Assembly: GCF_036711975.1 (NCBI RefSeq) | Contig: NC_091966.1 | Span: forward strand, 20,281,501 to 20,345,500 | Length of the DNA: 64,000 bases | Direction of reading: 5' to 3' | Source of the DNA: Onthophagus taurus | Taxonomy: Eukaryota > Arthropoda > Insecta > Coleoptera > Scarabaeidae | Part shown: piece after piece, positions 1 to 12,180 of the stretch | Layout: every line of letters begins with the position of its first letter | Numbering within the stretch: position 1 is the stretch's first letter | Notes under the pieces: generated by a model | Database searches by the model: none | Told to the model about the DNA's origin: nothing | What the model saw: only the letters and a program-made list of their open reading frames with translations | Translations under genes and position numbers: made by a program

Positions 1-424
1 TTGTGTAGTGAAAAGAAGCGATCAATGATGACCTTCACTAAATCCAAGGTTGCTAGAATAGGTACTTATTTAGACGCTACTGTATGTGTCTGTTTTAAAA
101 TATTCTTGACCTTCATACAGTAGGAATTTAAAAGAAAAGAAATCAATAGATAAATGGAATAGAAATGGTTTCAAACGTGACGTTGAAACGTTAAAAGTTT
201 CATGTCAATCTACATCAAAATAAAGAAGTTTATTTCACCATGTTTATGACGTTATCTGACGAAAACAAACGTAGATGATGATTCATAAAATTTCCATTTA
301 TCGTAGGTATTTACTAGCCAAAATAAATACAAAGCACTAGTATAAATATTTATGAAATTTGTAAATACAAGCTATAAGTTCACCAAATTACATTCATAAA
401 TAAAGAATATAGTTTTTTTTATAA
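1..424. other. Unassigned AT-rich sequence
   Basis: I see no coding region, RNA gene or bounded repeat here. It ends at the TA that starts the foldback MITE at 427. Confidence 0.4.
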
Positions 425-426
425 TA

Positions 427-745
427 CAGAGTTTCCCAAAAGTAACAGATAAATTTGTTAAAACAATTAAAAACAGTTTATAGAAAAATCGCAGAGACGG
501 CTACATTTCAATTTTTTGCAATTTTTTGGTATAGATTTTAAATTTTTTCCGCCATTTTTAAACGAGTTATCGATATTTTTTTTAAATAGCAATCTCCATT
601 TAGCTACAAAAATTGGCGGAAAAAATTTATAATCTATACCAAAAAATTGCAACAAACTTAAATCATTAGACTCGTCTCAGCGATTTTTCCATAAGCTGTT
701 TTTAATTGTTTTAACGAATTCATCCGTTACTTTTGGGAAGCCCTG
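427..745. mobile_element. Foldback MITE with TA target duplication
   Basis: The two halves are inverted copies of each other: the left end (CAGAGTTTCCCAAAAGTAAC) matches the reverse complement of the right end, and the arms extend about 150 bases each, meeting near the centre. TA flanks both sides (425-426 and 746-747), as in elements mobilised by IS630/Tc1/mariner transposases. There is no real coding capacity; the small reading frames inside are by-products of the palindrome. One arm of the same family recurs at about 24,660-24,740. Confidence 0.75.
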
Positions 746-841
746 TATATTCAGTTTTTGTTTCAATACCTAAATGATACGAATGCAGTTAATTAATTAG
801 GTGCTATGTTTAATTTTATCTTAAATGAATACCAAGTAAAA

Positions 842-1033
842 TTATAATAAATAATATTTTCTGAAACTGTCAAGTAATGTTGCAATTGCAAGGCGTTTTG
901 ATAAAAGAAAGTTAATCTTTTCCAGACTCAAATGTTCCTCCTCAAATTGACATCTTTCTAGATTTTGATGTAAACAACTATTACGTCCATATGTAAATAA
1001 AAGAACTTCTTCTTGACTTTCCTTACATTTAAT
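842..1033 (-). pseudogene. Short open frame cut by the 567-bp TIR element, unrecognised
   Basis: A minus-strand frame of about 60 codons (with KESQEEVLLFTYGRN) runs up to the TIR element at 1034 and its apparent ATG lies inside that element. Across the insertion, at about 1,601-1,700 on the same strand, a further frame contains KCTECDPFRN, so an older coding remnant may have been split. I do not recognise the family. It may be only part of an older repeat. Confidence 0.25.
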
Positions 1034-1600
1034 GGGGTCATACACACTTATTAAATTTAGAGAAAATTTTTATGTCAAACGATATATGCAAGTATATGCA
1101 TGAACACAAAGTAAAAGAAATATTTTGATCAATTTTATATTTTGCGTAATTTGAAGTGAAAAATAGCAAATATTCAAACGAAATAATTTCGCGGCTTTTC
1201 TGTGACGTAGGAACCGCACTGCCTAAAACAAGTTAAATTGTCCGTTAGATAGCGCTTGCGGTGTGACAGTGTCAAAATAAAACCATGGATATAATAGAGT
1301 GTCTCTATTACATCCATGAACAAAACATAATAAACATAACCTACAAACACTCTATCTCTTTTCAATACAACCTAAATGACGTTCATCTCTTTCTCGCATT
1401 TGAGCGGGGAGCAGGGGACGCAAAAGTGAGAATCGTACGTCATCAACGCGGGACTTTTAAAAGCGCAAATGGGTATATAAATTTTCAATAATTTTTTTAA
1501 CAATGACTTTGTTCGAAAATATTAAAAAAAAAATAACGGTAACTATATTTTTATATAAACTTTCAGAAAATATAATAAAAAAAAAATCGTGTATGACCCC
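1034..1600. mobile_element. 567-bp TIR element (MITE), copy 1
   Basis: The element is bounded by GGGGTCATACAC and its reverse complement and flanked by AT on each side, which is either a 2-bp target duplication or part of the termini. A copy of the same length, in the opposite orientation, lies at 50,156-50,722 and reads as essentially identical through the whole length. Internally there is a short hairpin around 1,285-1,320 (CCATGGATATAATAGAG and its near complement) and several A-runs. It has no transposase, so it needs one supplied in trans. I cannot place it in a superfamily: the 2-bp AT duplication is not diagnostic. Confidence 0.8.
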
Positions 1601-2326
1601 ATTGGGCTTTCTGTAAAATGTTTTTGATTGTTAAAGAATCAAAATGTTTCTGAATGGATCGCATTCCGTGCACTTCACTCTCACGGACCCTTTATATTTT
1701 TCCAACTTATGGAAGTAGAAATCAAAAACAAATCCAAATGAAGGGAAGTAAACCTTAATTCTTTGGAGGTGGAGGTCCTCTGTTTACAAACGTTAAGGAG
1801 GTAGCAGATTTGTTCGCATTTCGTAATTCCTCTCTAAATGAGGAGCACGCTCTTCTAAGCGCTGTATGACACGAGAGGGAGATGTTATTTAAGAGAAGGC
1901 CTTCAAAAACGTGTTGAAAAAAAGTATAAATCCAGCAAAAGTTGATGTAAAATGGATGCCAGTGGGCATAAAATTGAACTTCGCTTATGAGTCAACGTCA
2001 GAGAAAGCGCTTAAGAAGTCCAAATGAACTGCGACTTAACGAAAGGAACCGATGGTTGTACCAGTTAAACAATGACGAGTTAATGTTGGATAGCAGACCC
2101 GTTTCGAGAGCTGATCGATAGCACAGAGAGGGTGGTTAAATGAACCTTTTGTTGTCTAACGGTACTTACAAGCACAGACACTGTGTTTAATTTATTAAAT
2201 TATAAAAAGAAATTAACTCAAACGCAGGATTTTTAAAATATTAGCTAATTGTTTTTATTTTGAATAAACATTTTATTGCTTATTACGGGATATGCAAAAG
2301 AAATTTGTACTAAAATGATTATATTA
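1601..2326. other. No gene recognised
   Basis: The stretch between the TIR element and the first IS630-like transposon contains only short frames. A plus-strand frame at about 1,910-2,025 (with VDVKWMPVGIKLNFAYEST) looks peptide-like but has no recognisable relatives and no splice context. Confidence 0.3.
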
Positions 2327-2328
2327 CA

Positions 2329-4192
2329 CAGAGTGGTCCATTTAACGTGAGACAAGCGAGTATCTTTAAAACGGTTTATTTTACATAAAAATGTACCAAA
2401 TTAAAGTTGTTCTGTGCGAAGGAGGAAACCATATGACGATAACATTTTTTGACCTTGACCTTATTTTCAAGAAGGTCACGACCAATTTTGTAAATAGCAC
2501 CCTATGTTTTTGATTGTAAAATTTGAATCTATGGATAAAAGTAAAATAATTAAAGCAAAAAAAAATACCGTGTGGTTTTGTTAGTACGACAGCGAAACAT
2601 CTTTTGTAGACAAAATCTAAATAATTTTTTTATTCAAATAGTTTTAAATATTGTTTATTTATAAAAAAATGATTAAACTATACTATTAATCAACAACAAG
2701 TATAAAATTTATAATAAATGTTCAAATATTTCCCCAGCCACTTCAATACATTTATTAACTCTTTTACTAAAAGTTTCTTTACATCTTAAAAGGTTTTCTT
2801 GGCTACAATTTCTGCATGTATTTCTTATCTGCTCTTTCATGTTTTCTGGTGTAGTCGGTACTTCGCGATAAACATTATCCTTAAGGGCGCCCCACAAAAA
2901 AAATCAAGAGGTGTTAAATCAGGTGATCTGGCAGGCCAGGAAATTGGACCTCCCCTTCCAATCCATCGCCCAGCATAATCCCGATCTAAAGCTTCACGTG
3001 CAATATGTCAAAAATGTGCTGAATACCCATCATTTTGCAGCCACATATGTTGTCTTTCTTCCCTCCTCCAATCTACAAGTAACGTTGGTAAGATGTCATC
3101 TAAAAAATTTCGGTATTTCTCCCTATTCAGCATACCATCAATAAAGTATAGACCGATCAATTTATCACCAAACATTAACCGACCAAGGTCGTTGATGATC
3201 TACTTCACGCAACCATCTTGGATTTTCAACGCTCCAATAGTGCATGTTGGACATAACATGCACTCATTAGCACGTTACCAAAGAAATTGACGTCCAACCG
3301 CATTCGTTCTTGTGCCCATTGACAAATAATAATGGATTTTCAAAATCACCTCCATAAAGCTGTTGATACAATGAAATATGGTATGGGTGATACTTGTTGC
3401 GCTTTAATATTCTTAAAATTCTGGTCTTCGATATTCCGGCGTCAATTGCAAGTCGTCGAGTGCTAATTTGAGGATTTACCTCAACGCTAGCTAATACCGT
3501 AATTTCCTTTTCTTCCGTAGATACAGTTGTTCGCCGAGTTCTTTTTCATGATTTCACATTTCCAATGTTAGTGAAATCATTCACAACTCTGTAAAAGGTA
3601 CTTCTCGAAGGCGTATTTCGATCAGGAAAACGTTCTCGATACAAAGCTATACTATCAGCAACTTTTCTGCCACTTTCTCCATAAATAAAAATCATTTCGA
3701 CTTTTTCTGTCACACTTAGAGTGTCCATGATTTAATGACTTAGTTTAAACACTTTGCCTTAATGTAAATCGATGGAATTTGTTGCCAAGCAGTTTTTATG
3801 CAAATTTACTTTTACCTGTTACATTTTAAAACAATTCAACCAATTAAGTCTCTGAAAGCAATATTCTGAAAATGCCGACATAAGCAGTTCCACGAAAGAT
3901 ATACATTTTCAAAAGATATTTTGCCATTGTACTGGCAAAACCACACAGTAAATTTTTTAGTTTGTTTTTTTTAATTACTTTACTTTTATCCACAGATTAA
4001 GACTTTATAATAAAATATATAGGGTGCTATTTAAAAAATTGGCCGTGACCTTCATATAACCTTGAAAATAAGGTCAAGGTCAAAGAATATTATCGTCATA
4101 TGGTTTCCCCGTTTGCACAGAACAACTTTTATTTGATTCATTTTTATGTAAAATGAGATAATCGCTTGTCTCACGTTAAATGGACCACCCTG
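2329..4192 (-). mobile_element. IS630/Tc1/mariner-like transposon with about 250-bp TIRs, inactive
   Basis: Long terminal inverted repeats begin CAGRGTGGTCCATTTAACG at both ends and run about 250 bases inward (to about 2,570 on the left and from about 3,940 on the right), with TA at the right flank and TA two bases outside the left end. The minus-strand transposase starts at 3,728 with the usual insect N-terminal helix-turn-helix segment (VEMIFIYGESGRKVADS) and ends at 2,709 with the C-terminal segment FLWGALKDNVYREVPTTPEN after a [13 protein letters not shown] stretch. Between these the frame is broken by several shifts, so no functional enzyme can be made. The element lies in the intergenic space left of the first annexin. 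Confidence 0.85.
2709..3728 (-). pseudogene. Transposase of the IS630/mariner-like element at 2.3-4.2 kb
   Basis: The gene would bind the element's ends and cut DNA with a DDE-type RNase H fold. Visible parts are the N-terminal helix-turn-helix (3,546-3,728, MDTLSVTEKVEMIFIYGESG onwards), a middle stretch in which the frame changes several times, and the C-terminal domain (2,709-2,930) with the family's WGALKD signature and a predicted helix ending in GEIFEHLL. The first catalytic aspartate region is not readable in one frame and the second (expected in a DG-x-x-AH context near 3,030) is damaged. It is a dead copy. Confidence 0.8.
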
Positions 4193-4194
4193 TA

Positions 4195-5640
4195 TAGTCC
4201 TGTCGTTTATCAAAAACCCGCCCTAAACAAATTCGCTTCTAAGCTATTTTATTAGCAACGTCGTTACCAAAACGGTCTGAAGCTTTGGTCGATGGAACGA
4301 AGCTCAATCAAATAGTACAGTCCTATATAATCCATCAAATGTGACTACAAATTGTAGTGTCCAGCAGACCAAACGAGATACGTCATACGTTTTGACGTAT
4401 ATTAAGAGACTTTAAGTCTGTTATAAAAGTAATCAGATAGATTCGCTAACAATCTATGCTAAATGCCGGGTCTATTCGCTTAAATTAAACTGGTAGAGCT
4501 GCCATCCCCATCAACAGGCATGAAGACACTTTCTCCTTTTATTGTCACCCAACGAACTGAACTATCCAGCTCTAATCGTTTCCTCCTTTCTGGTTTACAT
4601 TTTCCTTGTCGTTATTGTTACCTCGCAACATCCGAGTGAAGATAGTGCTGAGCAGAAAGTTCATGCCGATCACCAATATTTTAGTTAAAGTGTAAAGACA
4701 AAGCGTTGAATGAATATATTGAGGTTGAAACGCTACGCCACCATAATCAAACGCTAATATGATATCTTAGTCAATCAGAATGCCAAAAATTCTGAATCGT
4801 CAACGTTTGGAAACGAAGAACTCCAAACGCGTAAAATTTGACCATTGCAAATAAAGTACATATTTATAATTCTTCATAAAGCCTACTTTCAAACTTTTTT
4901 GCAAGAAAATTTTGTCTTTTGTGGATATAACAATATCTGCTCACAGCAAGAAGGTAGGTGTGAAGAAAAATGAAAAAATCTTTTATGCCGAATACACAGT
5001 TTTTTAAAATCGGTTCATAAATAACTGATGTTCTTCACCACGAATGAGACTTAGATTTCTGGTTTCCTAAGACTTCAAAGATATTTCCAGAAAATTTCCT
5101 TGTATCAATTAGCATCTACTTGGCAATTTCTAAAGACTGTACCAAAATCATTTTATTTAAAAATGTATATCTATAAGATTATCGAGAATTTTATATATTT
5201 TTTTGTTGACGTGATAATATGTACAAATAATATGTACCTGATAAATCATAATTAACGATAACTATATGATGTTCGCATTAAAATTGTAAAATGAGCATGA
5301 TAAGTCACATCGATAGAAATTTCAAGCATGTCTACTCACAAAATCATCTTATGGTTGAGATTTAATTTACTGGGATGATATTTTAGGAGTTTTAAAAGAT
5401 TATCTAAAGTCGAATAAGGAGTTTCTTGCATGGCTAAAACTATGTTTTGTTGAATCATTTCCAACACATTTAGTCGACTAGATTTCGAATGATTATATTG
5501 AAACGATATAATAAATACCTATGTTGCACACATACTATGCAAGATTTATAATTTTAATCGCAAGTTGATCAAGGAAATATTGCATTAAAGAGCACAAGCA
5601 CTTAATGTTGGAAATCGTGTTCCATTCCCAACTCTAATTA
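4195..5640. other. Intergenic, no gene recognised
   Basis: No bounded element or convincing gene is visible. A minus-strand stretch at about 4,495-4,606 contains the peptide-like run RWVTIKGESVFMPVDGDG, but it is short, its frame closes on both sides and I do not recognise it. Confidence 0.3.
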
Positions 5641-5675
5641 TACACAAAATATCAATTTTTTGTAGTGAGAATAGA

Positions 5676-5681
5676 TTTATT
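5676..5681 (-). promoter_or_regulatory. Poly(A) signal of the short annexin B11-like gene
   Basis: AATAAA on the minus strand, about 135 bases past the stop codon at 5,814-5,816. It is the first canonical hexamer downstream of that gene, so it probably sets the 3' end. Confidence 0.5.
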
Positions 5682-5813
5682 ATTTTAATCAATTTACAAT
5701 GAAAATACAAACAACAGGTAATACAAAAACGATGCAATAAGAAGAATAACATTTAACTTAACCAGATTTTTTTAAGGTAGATTTAGAATTATTTTTATTA
5801 TTATTTTTAATTT

Positions 5814-7674
5814 TTACTCTGCTCCAATAAGAGTCAATAAGCACTTTTTGTAATCTCCAGAAGTATCTCCTTCAATAGCAGCGGCTAAGCTTTCCCCATA
5901 TTTATCCTCATAAACGCTTTTTATGTCTTCCATATCGATCTCGCATCTAGTAACAACGACCCTCATCAATTTATTATCTTTGGTCCCAATTCCGGAAATA
6001 GCATCGTGTAAAGTCTTTGCGTAAAAATGGGGAGTGTTCTTTATCGATCGAACAATAGTTAAAAACGCGTTTTCAGCATCCCCAGAAAATTCGCTTTTAA
6101 TAGTGTCTTCAATATCATTTCCAGAAATTTTTTCGTATTGACCAAAAATGACGCGTAATTGGGCGTAGTTTCTTTGGCACAGAATCATATTAAACGTAGA
6201 TTCATCAGTTCCCCATTGATTTTCGCCTGCCTCCAAAAGTCGATTAGCATCTTCGACTGCAGCCTCGGTGTCTATATGCATGCTTTCATCGCGGCCAGCT
6301 GCGGAAAGCGATACCATTATTCTTCTGAACGTTCCAGAAGTGTCTGAACTCAAATCATCTTCTAAGGAACTTCCATATTCCGCATCGTAAGCTTCACGAA
6401 TGCAACGAATTTCTTCGTTAGTTTTCGTACACATAACTTCAACTAAAACATCTTCGTCCGTTCCTATTCCACTAATTGCTTCGTGAAGATGTTGCGCATA
6501 AAGAACTGAGAGAGGAGTTAACATGGATGTTAAAAGGTGTTTGAAGTTTCCACTTGTTTCACTTCGAATATCGTGTGTTAAGTCCTGTTTAATAAAAAAT
6601 TTTTATACATTTAAAGTTTTTTGTAGGATATATTTACCTTTCCATACATAGTTTTGAATTGAACAGCAATTTCTAATCTTTGAGCGTTAGTTCTTTTAGC
6701 TAAAACGTTAATGATGGCACTTTCATCTGTGCCAAAACCTTTCATAGCTCCCCGAAGTACTTCAGCATCTGCTGATGGATCGAATGGATCAGCAGGGAGC
6801 AAAGATGGAGAAGTCTATAATAGTTGTATATATTAATGAAATATGCTGGATGAAAAAACACCCAAAACAGGAATTAAAGGGATACGGAGGCACAAAAATC
6901 AATAATAAGAGAATGTCGTGTTAAAATATAGGGGGAAGATTCTTTTAATTTGTTTTTCGGGCAAAAAATTAGAAGCCTTTGGGAGTTATAACTGGCGAGG
7001 TATTCGACCTAAATATGTTAATTTATTAAAAAGGAGTGGATGTAGAGATAAATATTTAAATAAAAATATTAGGTAATAAAGATACCTGTTTTATTAATTA
7101 TTTATAGTAATATTAGAGCCATAAAGTATGGAATATCATTAAGTTATTGATTTTGTTGTAATCACTTTTCTACAATCTAAAAGTATTCTAAGTAGTAGAT
7201 TACAAATACTTTTCGTTATTACTTGCTACCTTGCTTCTCACATAAGGTAATCATGATCGATTGATATAATCTAATGCTTTATCTTTAAAACTCAACGACA
7301 GTTTTATAACTTAATATTTTTAATCCTATTTAATTTTTTTGAAAATCAATATAACAAAAATTCTATAGTCATTTCACTATTACTTTCTACGTTCCAAATT
7401 ATCTTTTAAAACAAGTGGGTACATAATATTTTATGAACAACAAATACTCATACAACCCAACATTTACATACATTTTAAAAACAGGGTTACCTATTTCAAT
7501 GGATTATCGACTTATTTCTTATTTTTTTATGTATGATATATGTTGGTGATGGTTTAGATATGATGGATTAAGATAGGGCTCATAAAGTAAATATGATAAT
7601 CCCCAAAGTCAATAACTGTAATTGGAAAAATTGAATGTTCTAATACTCACATAAGGATAACCTGGATAACTCAT
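5814..7674 (-). CDS. Annexin, B11-like, short-tailed paralogue
   Basis: Annexins bind acidic phospholipid membranes in a calcium-dependent way. Three coding exons are supported by GT-AG junctions, all in phase 0: 7,651-7,674 (MSYPGYPY), 6,638-6,814 (59 codons) and 5,814-6,584 (256 codons plus stop), giving 323 residues, the normal size for a four-repeat core. Type-II calcium motifs are GFGTD in repeat 1, GIGTD in repeat 2 and NQWGTD in repeat 3; repeat 4 has GIGTKD. A 3' splice site 16 bases before the ATG (TTTTTCAG, ending at 7,691) implies an upstream noncoding exon, perhaps the one with donor CAC|GTAAGC at about 7,871. The tail exon rich in Gly/Tyr/Pro found in the neighbour at 16.8-25.6 kb is absent here. 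Exon sizes equal the neighbour's, so the two arose by tandem duplication. Assignment to B11 rests on the MSYPGYP start and is my inference. Confidence 0.92.
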
Positions 7675-8535
7675 AGTTAATATGAAATATCTGAAAAATA
7701 TTACATATGAAAATAAAGAACTAAAAGTTCCAAGACGATAAAATCATCCATTAAATAAATTGTTGATTAAAATCATTTTTGAGTAACTTTGAAATTGTTA
7801 AGATTTAAAAGGAATAATAATTAGTTTAAAAAATATTTCTTTAACCATTTTATTTTAAACAAAGGCTTACGTGAACTGTTGTGGTTATAAAACCGGCGAT
7901 GTAGACGTGACAGTACAGTTTGGATGCTGAAAGTCAACTAAAATGATCTAGTACAGCCGGCTGATAATTTTCTCAAGCATTTGTTTGAGTTTGCGCGGCG
8001 CAATTACGAACAGCGTCCTTAACGTTACTTGTGTTTTAAATTTTAGAAAAATTATTTAGAAGTCAACTAGTGAAAATATTTAATCAAGAGGAGACGTGAC
8101 TCAGTTACCTAAAAATATTTGTGATCGATAAAATTTATGATGTACAAAAGAGATATTTCACAAAAATATATCACCAAAATTTATTATTAAAAATTTAACA
8201 ATTTTATATTATCAAAAAACATTAAAATTATGAAATCAGGGATGCTACAAAAAAACGTTCACTAAACTTCTTAAATAATCCTAAATACTGAAGTCCAATT
8301 CATGTAAATCCAGAGATCTAAAATTCCTAACAAAATTGAAAAAATATGGTCCCATTATGGCTCCTGGGAGAACATGCAAGTAAGTAGTGATCAAAATAAT
8401 GGAATAATAGTGCAGAAAGTCGGGTCACCTAAAGTTCCTATGGCGAAATGTCTTATGTTCGTTAATTAAACACTACTTAGTTTTATTATACAACTATTTA
8501 TTAAGCGTATACTACATCTTACAACTTTTACTATA
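6815..8535. other. Introns and 5' region of the short annexin gene
   Basis: Bases 6,815-7,650 are the intron between coding exons 1 and 2; I searched it for a proline-rich exon and found none. Bases 7,691-8,535 hold the probable 5' intron, a candidate noncoding exon ending at 7,871 and unassigned upstream sequence up to the next transposon. No promoter element is clear enough to call. Confidence 0.4.
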
Positions 8536-10165
8536 CAGGATGTTTCATAATATATGCGCAGGACTTCGGGGTGTGATAGCTTGTCCAAAAATTTGAAAAA
8601 ACATTTCTATCAACTTACCTTCTAAAACGCACCATTTTCGAGATACAGGGTGTTGAAATTTAATAACAAAATTCCTTTTTTGCGAATATCTCCGGAACCG
8701 TTTATCGTATAGAAAACAGCTTTTGTAAGCATTTTCTACTCATAATAAGCTAAGTTTTGTGCGAGAAAAAAATGTTTTAAAGTAATAATGACTATTTTAC
8801 ATAATTGGTGAAGATTTTGAAGGGGTAGTGATTGTTTTTCTCCCCAACTTCTACGCTACTGGAAAAAGTACGGTTTTGAGACGCCCATTTGAACCGCCAA
8901 TGTTTTCTACACAAAAAAGGTACTGAAGGTCATGAGCTCTAAAGTTGACAGTTTTCTAGAAAAATCAACTTTTATGTTAAAAAACATGTTCAATTTTTTG
9001 AAATAGAAATTTTATTTTACAATTAAACAAAACTTATGCATTGACTGTCTAACACGCTGGAAAATTCCCAGAGTATTCCAAATTATGTCGCAAGATACAA
9101 CAATGCGCTCTCTTAATTGGTCAACATTTTCAACTGGAGTAGCGTAGACTAGGGTTTTGAGATGTCCCCAAAAGAAAAAAACCTAAGGGAGATCGCGGTG
9201 GCCAAGGGTAGGGACCTCCTTAACCGATCCAACGGTCTGGGTATTTGTCGTCCAAGTATTGGCGAGCAACCAAACTAAAGTGGACCGGAGCTCCATCATG
9301 CATAAAGTACATGTTTTGTCATACTTGAAGCGGTACATCTTCCAGCAGTTCCAGCAGTACTTCTTCTAGAAATTGTCGATAATCTGCACCGTTTAATTTG
9401 TTGGGTAAAAAATGTGGGCCTATCAAATGATCACCGACGATGGCAGCCCAAACATTTACGGAAAATTGTTGCTTCTGCAATTTCATGAGGATTTTCTTCT
9501 GCCCATATGTGGTTATTGTGAAAATTGAAAATACCATCCTTCGAGATAAATGCTTCATCGGTAAACAGAACTTCGGCTCCAAACTCAGGATTTTGAGCTA
9601 TTTTCTCTTGCATCCATGTACAAAAAGACAATCTTGGCGGAAAATCTCTCGGCAATAAGGCTTGTACTCTTTGGATATGGTAGAGATACAAAAGTTGCCT
9701 TTTCAAAATTCTCCAAACCGTCGAGTGAGATAGGTTTAAGTTGTGAACAATTTTTCTGGTACTTGTAGTCGGATTTTCATCAATTTCGTTGAGGACAGTC
9801 TCTTCTACTTGGAGAATTGTAACTTCCATAGGCCGCCCATTATCAGCAGTATTCATTTTAAAACTTCCATTTTCCCATAGTCGTTGGTGAATGCGTAGAA
9901 ACAGTTATGGTGTGGTACTGGGCGATCAGGATGTCTTTCTTAAAACAACTGCCTTGCTTCTGCCGAACTACCGCACGCCATTCCGTAAAGGTAATACAAA
10001 CGGTTCCGGAGATATTCGCAAAAAACGATTTTTTTTTATTAAATTTCAACATTCTGTATCTCGAAAATGGTGCATTTTAGAGGGTAAGTTGATAGAAACT
10101 TTTTTCAAATTTTTGGGCAAGCTATCACATCCTGAAGTCCTGCGCATATATTATGAAACACTCTG
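8536..10165 (-). mobile_element. IS630/Tc1/mariner-like transposon with about 185-bp TIRs, inactive
   Basis: Both ends read CAGRRTGTTTCATAATATAT and the inverted repeats run about 185 bases (to about 8,720 and from about 9,985). TA flanks both ends (8,534-8,535 and 10,166-10,167). The whole 1.63-kb element is therefore delimited. Its minus-strand transposase is nearly full length but carries at least one frameshift. It belongs to a different family from the element at 2.3-4.2 kb, since the termini differ. Confidence 0.88.
9010..9856 (-). pseudogene. Transposase of the element at 8.5-10.2 kb
   Basis: DDE transposase of the IS630/mariner type. Reading from 9,856: a helix-turn-helix (TSTRKIVHNLNLSHSTVWRI), the first catalytic aspartate in VLFTDEAF, then a frameshift near 9,440-9,480 into the frame with VWAAIVGDHLIGPHFLP, the second catalytic aspartate region at about 9,290 (MHDGAP), and the C-terminal WPPRSP ... 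FFWGHLKTLVYATPVENVDQL near 9,050-9,180. The DLTP-type segment holding the last acidic residue contains a stop, so the copy is dead although its catalytic motifs are mostly readable. Confidence 0.85.
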
Positions 10166-10199
10166 TATATCTCTCTTCTTTATCAACCTTACTACTAAC

Positions 10200-10985
10200 G
10201 TCATCTACCTAACATCGTATACAACATTCCCCTTTTTTCTTATTTTTACATTACATAATCCTTAAATCTACTTGGTCTTCTTCTTTCTCTTCTTGTCCTT
10301 GTTTGTTAAATTTGCTGATTTACTTGCTCTCCCTAGTCTTTATTGTTTACATTCAAGTCTATGTCCAAATTATTGTCAAACCTAATTTCAGGCTCCAACT
10401 CTGTCTTCTTTAGCTGCACTCTATTTCTGCTAATCACTTCTCCATTTTCCTTTTGCACCCAATATGAACGTGGTTATGAACGTGGTTCAGTTTTCACCAA
10501 CACCTTGTCATCCTTCCTTAACTCTCCATAATCTCTCGCTGTTTTGTCATAATATGATTTTGTCGTTACTTATTTGTTTTGATTGTAATTGTTTGCCAAA
10601 AATTGGCAATCTTGTACGAATTTATCTCCCAAATAATATTTCTGCTGGTGCCAGATTTAAATCTTTCAATTTCGTACTTCTATACATCATTCATTCTATC
10701 TTCATTCTTTCTCAAAATATTTCTTGCCGTTTGAACAGCGCGTTCGGCCTTTGCCAAATCTTTTGAATTCAAATGATCCAAATGGCATATTATCTGCCAC
10801 TATTTTCCTCGGAATACCATGTATCGCGAATAATTCTTTTAACTTTTCTATTATTTCTATTGCCGTCTTTCTTTCCAACTTTATAATGTCTAACCATTTT
10901 GAAAACTGATCTCATACAATTAAGTAATCTTTTCCTTGATTGACATTCGGAATTTCTAAAGGTCTTTTTGCTCCCAACTATCTTC
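10200..10985 (-). pseudogene. Ty3/gypsy retrotransposon integrase remnant
   Basis: Integrase inserts retrotransposon cDNA. On the minus strand the core reads DQFSKWLDIIKLERKTAIEI and HGIPRKIVADNMPFGSFEF (second aspartate in VADN), then, after a small deletion and frame change, KAERAVQTARNILRK (the glutamate of the DDE triad) and the C-terminal DYGELRKDDKVLVKTEP, RSYWVQKENGEVISRNR. Stops and shifts interrupt it at several points and no LTR is visible beside it. Its sequence differs from the intact errantivirus pol at 55.9-59.7 kb, so it comes from another lineage. Confidence 0.75.
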
Positions 10986-12180
10986 TCTGTTGACGTTATT
11001 TCTATGTCGATGGATCTCTATGGCTTCTCTTGTCAGTCCTTGGTAGTATCTGTTGTCCCTAGCCAGCACCTTTCTTTAATCGAAGTCTATTCGGTGTCCC
11101 TCTGCATGGCAATGTTCCGCGACCGCCGACTGCTGAATCTTCTTCAACCTTACATCCCTTTCATGCTCCTTGATGCAGCACTTGACGTTACATCCAGTTT
11201 GGCCAACGTAAACCTTCTCACAACTACACGATAGTCGGTAGACTCCCGTTCCTTTTAATGGAGTTAGTTTGTCCTTGGCTATCGGGAGTGTGCTTCGAAT
11301 TTTGCTGACCGTCCCGTACCGCACCACAATGTCGTTAATCTTGAGGTGCCTGGCAATTCGTTTCGTTACACCTGAAACATAGGGAAGACAGATAACTTGG
11401 GTTTATCTGTCACAGATAAAAGAGGGAGGACCTCTGCTTTCGCTGCTTGATGGCCCGGTTGATGACCCTCGAAGTGTATCCGTTCTTCTGCAGCACGCCT
11501 CGTAGAAAGTGTTGCTCCTTCTACAAGTTATCTCCTTCACATATTCTCGCTGAAATAAAGTACGGATCACTGACCTCTTCTGTTGGGGATGACGATGTGA
11601 TGAAGCCTGCAGATACCAGTTGGTATGGGTCTTTTTCCGATATACACCAAGATCCAAATCTCCACTTGTCGTCCTGGTGACCAACACATCCAGGAAAGAT
11701 AGTTTTTCGGCAGTTTCTGTTTCCATGGTAAACTTAATCATAGGATGTTGAGAGTTCAAGTGATCCAAGAACTCTTGGAGCCGTTTTTGACCATGTGGCC
11801 ATATCACAAACGTGTCATCCACATATCGCAGCCATAGTTTTGGTTTCAACTGGCTCTTCTTCAAAGTGTCTTCTTCGAATAATTCCATGTAGAAATTAGC
11901 TATAACTGGCGATAATGGAGATCCCATGGCTGCCCGTTCGAACTGTTCGTAAAATTCTGCTTTTCAGCTGAAATATGTCGACGATAAACAGTACTCGACT
12001 AGATCTGGCACGTATTCTGGTAATCCCTTTGGAATGAGCTTCTGGTGGAGACCATCCACAGTATCCTTAAGTGATACCCTGGTAAAAAGAGACTCTACAT
12101 CGAAACTTACCAAAATATCCTCAGCATACAGCTTTATACCTCTTACCGATTCCACAAAATGTGTAGAATCTCTGACATAT

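Noticed and set aside
1174..1491. Overlapping 63- and 68-codon frames repeated exactly at 50.3-50.6 kb
   Set aside because: Both lie inside the two copies of the 567-bp TIR element and exist only because the copies are identical. They overlap on opposite strands around a hairpin and show no domain.
10343..11234. Series of plus-strand frames of 60-100 codons
   Set aside because: They run antisense to the integrase remnant and the Penelope GIY-YIG domain, whose minus-strand motifs are clear.
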